From Paralithodes platypus (lineage: Eukaryota; Arthropoda; Malacostraca; Decapoda; Lithodidae): a stretch of DNA of 64,000 nt. The DNA is taken from the NCBI GenBank assembly GCA_032716605.1, contig CM064509.1:40894866-40958865 (forward strand), in the 5' to 3' direction. Below, one piece after another: positions 50,601-61,600 of this stretch. The position numbers and the translations under genes were made by a program. The stretch's first letter is position 1. Every line of letters starts with the position of its first letter. The notes under the pieces were generated by a model that had not been told where the DNA came from, searched no databases, and saw only the letters and a program-made list of their open reading frames with translations.

Positions 50601-53600
50601 ATAGTACCACATTGGTGTCACTATTTGTTGAACCATAGTTCACTATTTGTTGAACCATAGCTCACTATTTGTTGAACCATAGCTGACTATTTGTTGAACC
50701 ATAGCTCACTATTTGTTGAACCATAGCTCACTATTTGTTGAACCATAGCTGACTATTTGTTGAACCATAGCTCACTATTTGTTGAACCATAGCTCACTAT
50801 TTGTAGAACCATAGCTCACTATTTGTTGAACCTTAGCTGACTATTTGTTGAACCATAGCTGACTATTTGTTGAACCATAGCTCACTATTTGTTGAACCAT
50901 AGCTCACTATTTGTAGAACCATAGCTCACTATTTGTTGAACCATAGCTCACTATTTGTTGAATCATAGCTGACTATTTGTTGGACCATAGCTCACTATTT
51001 GTTGAATCATAGCTCACTATTTGTTGAACCATAGCTGACTATTTGTTGAACCATAGCTGACTATTTGTTGAATCATAGCTGACTATTTGTTGAACCATAC
51101 CTGACTATTTGTTGAACCATAGCTCACTATTTGTTGAATCATAGCTGACTATTTGTTGGACCATAGCTCACTATTTGTTGAATCATAGCTCACTATTTGT
51201 TGAACCATAGCTGACTATTTGTTGAACCATAGCTCACTATTTGTTGAATCATAGCTCACTATTTGTTGAACCATAGCTGACTATTTGTTGTACCATAGCT
51301 AACTATTTGATGAACCATAGCTGACTATTTGTTGAACCATAGCTGACTATTTGTTGAACCATAGCTGACTATTTGTTGAACCATAGCTGACTATTTGTTG
51401 AATCATAGCTGACTATTTGTTGAACCATAGCTGACTATTTGTTGAATCATAGCTGACTATTTGTTGAATCATAGCTGACTATTTGTTGAACCATAGCTCA
51501 CTATTTGTTGAACCATAGCTCACTATTTGTTGAACCATAGCTCACTATTTGTTGAACCATAGCTCACTATTTGTTGAACCATAGCTGACTATTTGTTGAA
51601 CCATAGCTGACTATTTGTTGAACCATAGCTGACTATTTGTTGAACCATAGCTCACTATTTGTTGAACCGTAGCTCACTATTTGTTGAACCATAGCTCACT
51701 ATTTGTTGAACCATAGCTCACTATTTGTTGAACCATAGCTCACTATTTGTTGAACCATAGCTCACTATTTGTTGAATCATAGCTGACTATTTGTTGAACC
51801 ATAGCTGACTATTTGTTGAACCATAGCTGACTATTTGTTGAATCATAGCTGACTATTTGTTGAATCATAGCTGACTATTTGTTGAATCATAGCTGACTAT
51901 TTGTTGAACCATAGCTGACTATTTGTTGAACCATAGCTCACTATTTGTTGAACCATAGCTCACTATTTGTTGAACCATAGCTGACTATTTGTTGAATCAT
52001 AGCTGACTATTTGTTGAACCATAGCTGACTATTTGTTGAACCATAGCTCACTATTTGTTGAACCATAGCTGACTATTTGTTGAACCATAGCTGACTATTT
52101 GTTGAACCATAGCTGACTATTTGTTGAACCATAGCTGACTATTTGTTGAACCATAGCTGACTATTTGTTGAACCATAGCTGACTATTTGTTGAACCATAG
52201 CTCACTATTTGTTGAACCATAGCTCACTATTTGTTGAACCATAGCTCACTATTTGTTGAACCATAGCTGACTATTTGTTGAATCATAGCTGCCTATTTGT
52301 TGAACCATAGCTGACTATTTGTTGAACCATAGCTCACTATTTGTTGAACCATAGCTCACTATTTGTTGAACCATAGCTGACTATTTGTTGAACCATAGCT
52401 CACTATTTGTTGAACCATAGCTGACTATTTGTTGAACCATAGCTCACTATTTGTTGAACCATCGCTCACTATTTGTTGAACCATAGCTCACTATTTGTTG
52501 AACCATAGCTCACTATTTGTTGAACCATAGCTGACTATTTGTTGAACCATAGCTCACTATTTGTTGAACCATAGCTGACTATTTGTTGAATCATAGCTGA
52601 CTATTTGTTGAACCATAGCTGACTATTTGTTGAACCATAGCTGACTATTTGTTGAACCATAGCTGACTATTTGTTGAACCATAGCTGACTATTTGTTGAA
52701 CCATAGCTCACTATTTGTTGAACCATAGCTCACTATTTGTTGAACCACAGCTCACTATTTGTTGAACCATAGCTGACTATTTGTTGAACCATAGCTGACT
52801 ATTTGTTGAACCATAGCTGACTATTTGTTGAACCATAGCTGACTATTTGCTGAACCATAGCTGACTATTTGTTGAACCATAGCTGACTATTTGTTGAACC
52901 ATAGCTGACTATTTGTTGAACCATAGCTGACTATTTGTTGAACCATAGCTGACTATTTGTTGAACCATAGTTGACTATTTGTTGAACCATAGCTGATTAT
53001 TTGTTGAACCATAGCTCACTATTTGTTGAACCATAGCTCACTATTTGTTGAACCATAGCTCACTATTTGTTGAATCATAGCTGACTATTTGTTGAACCGT
53101 AGCTCACTATTTGTTGAACCATAGCTGACTATTTGGTGAATCATAGCTGACTATTTGGTGAATCATAGCTCACTATTTGTTGAACCATAGCTGACTATTT
53201 GTTGAACCATAGCTCACTATTTGTTGAACCATAGCTCACTATTTGTTGAACCATAGCTCACTATTTGTTGAACCATAGCTCACTATTTGTTGAACCATAG
53301 CTGACTATTTGTTGAACCATATCTCACTATTTGTTGAACCATAGCTGACTATTTGTTGAACCATAGCTCACTATTTGTTGAACCATAGCTGACTATTTGT
53401 TGAACCATAGCTCACTATTTGTTGAACCATAGCTGACTATTTGTTGAACCATAGCTGACTATTTGTTGAACCATAGCTCACTATTTGTTGAACCATAGCT
53501 CACTATTTGTTGAACCATAGCTCACTATTTGTTGAACCATAGCTGACTATTTGTTGAACCATATCTCACTATTTGTTGAACCATAGCTGACTATTTGTTG

Positions 53601-56600
53601 AACCATAGCTCACTATTTGTTGAACCATAGCTCACTATTTGTTGAACCATAGCTGACTATTTGTTGAACCATAGCTCACTATTTGTTGAACCATAGCTCA
53701 CTATTTGTTGAACCATAGCACACAGTTATAGTATTACAGTAGTTTCAACACTTGTTGAACCATAGCTCACTACAATTACAAAGAAGCTCTGGGGCCACTT
53801 CCTTTAGGTATACACAATTACAAAGAAGCTCTGGGGCCACTTCCTTTAGGTATACACAATTACAAAGAAGCTCTGGGGCCACTTCCTTTAGGTATACACA
53901 ATTACAAAGAAGCTCTGGGGCCACTTCCTTTAGGTATACACAATACAAAGAAGCTCTGGGGCCACTTCCTTTAGGTATACACAATTACAAAGAAGCTCTG
54001 GGGCCACTTCCTTTAGGTATACACAATTACAAAGAAGCTCTGGGGCCACTTCCTTTAGGTATACACAATTACAAAGAAGCTCTGGGGCCACTTCCTTTAG
54101 GTATACACAATTACAAAGAAGCTCTGGGGCCACTTCCTTTAGGTACTACAATTACAAAGAAGCTCTGGGGCCACTTCCTTTAGGTATACACAATTACAAA
54201 GAAGCTCTGGGGCCACTTCCTTTAGGTATACAAAATATGACAAAAATACATTGAAATGATGATCAAGTAAAAATTACCAAACACTTCCAAATTACTAATA
54301 TTTTCCTAAATTTTAAACATTACTGTTAATGAAAACTTTGCAGCGAATACAAATAAGTTTGGAAGGAAGTGTGTAATGTAGGAAAGAATGTGATCAGAAA
54401 TGTGAGAATGTGAAAGATGAAAGAGGAAATGTGATTACAGATTAAGAGCAAATAAGGAAGAGATGGAAGGAATAATTTGAAAGATTTATGAATGGAAATA
54501 GGAACAGGGCAATTGTCAATGAAAGAGGTCTGTTAGATATGCCACGTGAGAGACATGTAGGAAGAGGGAATATTGAGAGTGAAAATAGAGAATTCAGGAA
54601 AGAAATCGAAGAATAGAAAATCTTCTGCTGTGGATGAAATACAATGTGAAATGATAATAAATTGAGGAGAGATGGCTGTGGAAATGATGTACAGAAGCCT
54701 GGATAAATGGAGTGGTGCCAGTGGACTGGAAGAGAGGAATAATAGTGCCACTGTATAAAGGTAAAGGTGAACGTAGCTAATGTAAGTGTCACACAAGATA
54801 TTAGCCTGCTGAGTGTGGTTGGCAAGGTATATGCTAGAATAGTGATTGGTAAAGTGATAGATATTACTGATCCAAAAGTGAGTGGCGAACAGGGTGTTTT
54901 TTAAAGTGATAGATAATGTGTGGAACTGAATTTTGCAGTGAGACAGATGATAGAGAAGGCATGCGAGTTAGATCAGAAGGTATACATGAGATTTATGGAT
55001 CTAGCGAGAGCATATTATGACTAAGTACATACAGACGGATTGTGGAAAGTTTGGGAACTTTTTTTATGTAAAAGACAATTTTTAAAATGCCGTGAAGAGA
55101 TTTGACAATGATAGTGAAGCATGTGCTTATATGGCACTTCTCGAAAGGGTAGAGTGAAAAGCATTTGACTCATCAACTCACCTCCTCTTACTAATTCCCT
55201 ACAGTCTCTCTCTACACCGCAATGTTGCATATCTCCAGACAGGACTATTAATGAATCTTCAACAATACACAAATCACCCTTCATCTTCTCTCAATATTCT
55301 AGGTGTATCTTTTTCATCCGACCTTTCTTGGAAAGATAATTTTTCATCTCTTGCTAAAACAGCTTACTAGAAGTTAGGTGTGCTCAACCGTTTCTGTGGG
55401 TTCTTCACCCCCGCAAAGCTTCTAGCTCTGTATCGGGGCACAGTGCACCCATGTACCGTTTATTGCTTGCATATGTGGGGAGGTTCCACCCATACCGCAC
55501 CGCACTTCTCGTAAGAGTAGAGTCAAAAGCATTTCGCCTCATCAACCCACTTCCTCTTACTAGTTCCTTACAAACTCCTTCTACATGCCGCCATATTGCA
55601 TCTCCTTTCACTCTTCTATCGCTATTACAACAATCAGTGTTCTTCAGAGCTATCTCAGCGTATACCCCCTCCCTTGCGGCGAGTGCGAAACACCCACCTT
55701 TCGACATAGTCCCACTCCTATTCTATCCGGCTCTCCAACCCAAGAATTAGCAAATTTTCTCAGTCTTTCTTCTACTCAACTAGTGAACTCTGGAACTCTG
55801 TCCCTCAACCAATCTTTCCTTCATTCTATGACTTAAACTGCTTCAAACGCCGTGTATCCAGACATTGTGACCCCAACGCCCCTTGAATTTGGCTCTGTCA
55901 ATCTTTTGGCTTTCGGGGAAACACTCATTACAGGCAACCTGTTTTTTGTCTCCTTCATACACATATAAATAAGAAGAAGCTATATTTATAGTGAATAGTT
56001 ATAAGATATGGACCACAGTATATGTAGAATTGACTTAACGAAGTGTAATCCTGATGTATTTTTGACATTAGAATAAAGTATTATGGAGATCTTCAGGAGT
56101 GTTCAAGTTATAGAGGTATAAGTTTATTATCAGTTGTTTGAAAGCTGTATGGCAGGGTGATGATAGAGAGGGTAATAAAGGGGACAGAAGGTGCAATAGG
56201 AAACGAACAGTGCAGTTTTAGAAGGGAAGAGGGTGTGTGGATCAAATTTTTGCAATAAGACAGCAATTCGGGAAGTATTTAGAGAAAAGTAACGAGGTAT
56301 TTTGGGCTTTTATGGATTTGGAAAAACGTATGATCGCATGGATAGAGAAGCAATGTGGAAGGTGCTAAGGATTAACGAAGCTGGAGGAAATTTGTTAAGA
56401 GCAGTCAAGAGTGTTTTTGAAGAGTGTGTTAGAGTAGAATCGAGTGAATGGTTTGAGGTAAATGTAGGTCTGTGAAAGGGCTGTGTAATGTCACCGTTGT
56501 TGTTTAACAAATATATGGATGGTGTGGTGAGGGAGTAAAAATGAGAGCTATGGGTAGATAATTAGGTTTAATAGGTAAGAATGGTGGTGATTGGGAGTTT

Positions 56601-58626
56601 AATCAGTTGATGTTTGCTGATGACACAGCACTAGTGGCGGATTCTGAGGAGAAGCTGAAGCGATAGTAAAAGAGTTAGGTGTGGTAGTTGGGAGGATGAA
56701 GCTAAAGGTGAATGTCAATAAAAGTAAAGTGTTGGTGTGTAATAGAGATGCTCGTAGGGTTAATCTAAATGTACAACTGGATGAGGAAATGCTGGAACAA
56801 GTGGAGCGTTTTAAATATCTAGGGGGAGTGATAAGAGAGATGCAGGTGTGGGAATGGAGGTAGGACAGAAAGTGTGTGAGGGAAGATAAGTTTTTTAAAG
56901 CAATGGAAAGTATGTGGAAGGTGAGGAATCTCTGAATCAAAGCTAAACGAGTAATGTACCAAGGGAGAGTTGTACCAACGGTGATGTATGGGGCAGAGAC
57001 ATGGGATCAGAATATACAAGAGAAAAGAAGGTTGGATGACTGTGATGGAGATGAGCTGCTTGAGGAGTATGTGTAGAGTGACACATAAAGATAGATTGAG
57101 GAATGAAGAGGTACATATAAGAGTGGAACAACAGCAACCCTTATTGGCTAGAGTGGAAAGAGGAGTGCTATGCTGGAATGGACATGTTGAACTAATGGGA
57201 GATGAAAGGGTTACAAAGAGACCATATGGGTCAGAAACAAGGGGAAATAGGTTGAGAGGAAGACTTTGGGAGGAGATGGAGAGATGGTGTGAAAAAAAGT
57301 GTTGGAAGATAGAGAGATGACTGAAGAACAGGCAAGAGAAGGGGTGATGAATAGGAATGAATGGAGAATGCTTGTGAATAGATGAGTGATAACACAGTCG
57401 TAAGGAGTGGGGGTCGGGTGCTAGTTAGACTAGATAATACTCTGTCAGGCGCCTGGCCGATGAGCCGGTGCATAATGAAGGGCCATCCCTGGAAGTAATG
57501 TGGGCGGGCATTGTGGTGTTGTTCCACTGCGAGTCTGCCTGCTGAGACCAGAACCACTCCGGGAGATCTGGGACCTGGGGGATCTTTTGCTGGGGGCTCC
57601 TCATCATCCTTGGCCTCTGGGTCTTCTCCTGAGTGACCTAGATGAGTGTGATTTTTTTTTTTTCTGTTTCATTTTGTTGTTGCTATTCGAGCTCTGTCTC
57701 GAGTTGGCCACTCCCATCTGGTATATGCCTAAGTATAATATTATACATACATACATACATACTGTTTTGAGAGACAGAACACCCTGTGTGGAACTCAGAG
57801 GCCGCTTAAGCATTGAGAGTATTAGTGAGGAGATGCGTTGGAGCAGGCATAGATGGTATGGACATGTGGAAAGGATGGATGAGAATAATTGGGTGTAGAA
57901 AAACAAGCCTATGAACGTGGAGGGAGTCACAAGGAGAGATAGACCAAGAAAGACGTGGGATCAGGTAGTACAAACTGATCTCGCTGCAAAAGACCGAGCT
58001 GCCTGGAATGCCACTATAAGGTGAACAAAAACACTAACCTACTCACGTGTGGATCATAGTCTTTAATGTATGTATGTATGTATTTGAGATAATAATGCAA
58101 TAAGAAGAGTATTTTAGGTGGCATCGTAATTCATATTGTAGAAGCTGACACAAAAGTTATGGATTGAAAAATGTTCCATAGAAATACAACAAGACAACAA
58201 TAAAGTTATGATGTTTGACCAACCTCGTACTTGGTGCCATCATCCATGGAGAGCACCCCAGCACCAACTCCGTACCCGTAGCCCTTGGGTCCAAAGAGGC
58301 GACCGTAGCAACTCTTGCAGTACATCTCCTCATCGTGCTCAGTGAAGGTGCTGCTGTCCAGGAGCTTGTTACATTTGGCTGATGATGGAACATTACATGA
58401 GATTATAATATTCTGATAAACCATATGATCATTAGCTATATTTTTAGGGTCAAATCTTTAAAAAACAATGTATAATTATTCTAGGAATTCAGCCATTAAA
58501 TGAGATGGCAAGGCTTCAAGGCCCACTGACAATGATTAACCAAGTTCATAAATTCAACACTATTGTAATATCATCATGTGGAATATATCCTTCTGGGAGT
58601 TGACTAAAAACTATTAGTTGTTTTGG

Positions 58627-58690
<64 letters not shown>

Positions 58691-61600
58691 GATTTGATTT
58701 GATAATGATTTGAAGCCTAGAAAACAGTGTATAAGCGTTCGTAATAAGGCAAACAGGATTCTCGGGTTCATCTCTAGGAGTGTGAGTAACAGAACTGCTG
58801 ATGTTTTCTTAAAACTTTACTTGTCATTAGTGAGACCCCATATGGATTATGCTGTCCAATTTTGGTGTCCTTATTATAGAATGGACATAGATTCATTGGA
58901 GAGAGTTCAGCGTAGAATGACAAAAATGATCCATAATATTAGAAATCTTCCGTATGAAGAAAGGTTGAAGAAATTAGGTTTACATTCGTTAGAGAGACGC
59001 AGAGTTAGAGGGGATATGATAGAGGTGTTCAAGTGGGTTAGTGGGATTAACAAAGGGGACATGACAAATGTACTAAAGCTCAGTGATAGCGAAAGAACTC
59101 GTACCAATGGTTTCAAATTAGATAAATTTTGTTTCAGAAAAGATATGGGCAAATATTGGTTTGGTAACAGAGTTGTAGATGGGTGGAATAGACTACCAAG
59201 TGCTATAGTGGGATTAAAAACGGTAGGGAGCTTTAAGATAAAATTGGATAAGCATATGGACGAGAAGGGTTGGGTGTGAAGGGGGATCAGCCGGGTTGGG
59301 CCAATCAGCGCTCTGCAGACCCCCATAATCCTGCATTAATCTCTAACCGTTTTGGTAAGATAATCCTCAGGGTATTAGAGTATTGAGCCTATAATTGGGC
59401 TTTGTAATTGGGGTTGTGTGGGACAGGGATCTGCCTTGCTTAGGCCAATCGGCTTTCTGCAGACTCCCATTTTCTTATGTTCTTATGTTCTTATATATAT
59501 ATACAAGTTTAAAGACCACTTCGTCCACAGAGAGTATGGTTACAGTCTCATGTTCTAAATTCTCTGTTGTTTAAGTTCTTTATTTTGAGATCAGACCACA
59601 GTACTTGATCCCACGTTTTTCTAGGTCTACCCCTATGTGCACCTCCCCCCACGTTCACAGTCCGGTATTTATTCAGCCAGTTCTAATCATCCATTCTCTC
59701 CATGTGTCCAAACCAACCAAGTCAGCTTGTACTAATCACTTCACTGATACTCCTAATGCCCAGATGCCTTCTTAATTTCTCACTCGATACCACGTCCCTG
59801 AGGTTAACCCCACTTATCCATCTCACCATTCTCTTCTCATTCCGTTCCATTCTATTGATATTCTCTGCTTTAACTGGCCACGTCTTCTAGGTATCTAGGT
59901 CATCGCACTCCTAACACACGAGGCATACGCCTTCCCTAAGGTGAAGTGGGAGCCCTTGCATGGTCAGGAGTGGCAACAGCTCTCTAAACTTCCCCAGCCA
60001 CTTCTGACTCTAGCAATGGAGCTAGCTTCAGCGCCACCTCTGGCAGAAATCCGTATCGCCCAAGTAGCAGAATTTATTCACACACTCCAGTGCTTCACTG
60101 CCGAAATCAACACTATCAGGGGGATCATTCAACACAAGTTCTCCCTTACACACTGCACATTCAAAGTCTATGATTCTCGTCAAAGGTTCTCTAGCCCCAC
60201 TACATCTCTTGTGTACCCAGTCACTACAGACGCAACATTGAATCGAGTTTCTTGTTGAGACTACTTGAAATAAATACATGAAGCACTATCCTGGCTAATG
60301 TATACCATGTACCAATCCGAACATTGGTGCCTCGTCCCTCCTCTCTCCCCCTTTACTGTCTTCCCTGATTCATCTACTTGTTATATCAACGTGATTGCTG
60401 TCCAGTAGTTACGGCCAAATGAAGATAGTAATGTACATCAAGCTTACTGTGGTGTATAATTCAAACTGTATCCTTCAAAAGTGTACTTAATACTATAATA
60501 AACTGATTACGTGGCCATTACATTAATTGTAATAAATTGTAGTGTAATGCACAGCATATGAGTATCATCCATCAATCGATGAAGGTTTGTCACATTCACA
60601 TTAACTCAGAGCTTTGACATCGGCAAAAAATACACTGCATGATCAAAATTAATAATGATGAACTTAATTAGTATGAACTCTAGCAATATCAGTGTCAATC
60701 ACTAAGAAAATGGCTAACAGTAAATGTAAACGTAATACAAAGGCATACAAAGTTAATAAGTTATATCAGGGAAAATAAGTAAACCTGAACAAACACTTTG
60801 AATTACATTACAATGAGACACAAATATGTACATTACAAGATGTGTTCCACAATACTCCTTCCAACATCAACACATACACTTTGAATTACATTACAATGAG
60901 ACACAAATATGTACATTACAAGATGTGTTCCACATGTCTCCTTCCAACATCAACACATACTCGACATCTGCGAATCATAGACATACACATACAGCTGTTT
61001 GGATGGATTTGGAATGTGGAGAGGATGAGGATGAATGAACTAAATTGGGTGACAACATGCAAGTACATGAACGTGAAGGGGTAAACCAAGGAAGACGTGG
61101 GTTCAAGTACATGAACGTGAAGGGGTAAACCAAGGAAGACGTGGGTTCAAGTCGTACAATCTGATATCAAATTAAAACATCTTATTATTGAGTGTAGCTC
61201 TGAATAGCGCTGCATGGAACGCTGCTAAGAGGACGTGAGACTGCACCTCGTCTGGAGTATTTAAAACATTAGAGCATAAGAAAACGGGAGTCTACAGAAA
61301 GCCGATTGGCCCACACATGGCAGATCCCTTTCACACATAATTCATCTCATCCATGTGCCTATCTAATTTTATATTCAAGCTCTTTATAATGTTTCATCCT
61401 ACTATAACACTTGCTAGCCTATTCCACATATATACAACTTTGCTACTAAAGCAATATTTGCCTATATTTTTTCTGAAACGAAATTGATCTAATTTGAAAA
61501 CATTTGTTCGAGTTCTTTCGATATCACTGAGCTTTGGTCTTGCTATAATTATAAATGTATATAACTATGAATTCATAAAATAGTGAATGAGAAAAAACTA

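Noticed and set aside
53745..54183. Repeat proteins from the 42-bp array on both strands
   Set aside because: A 42-bp unit divisible by three gives periodic open frames automatically; no other coding evidence.
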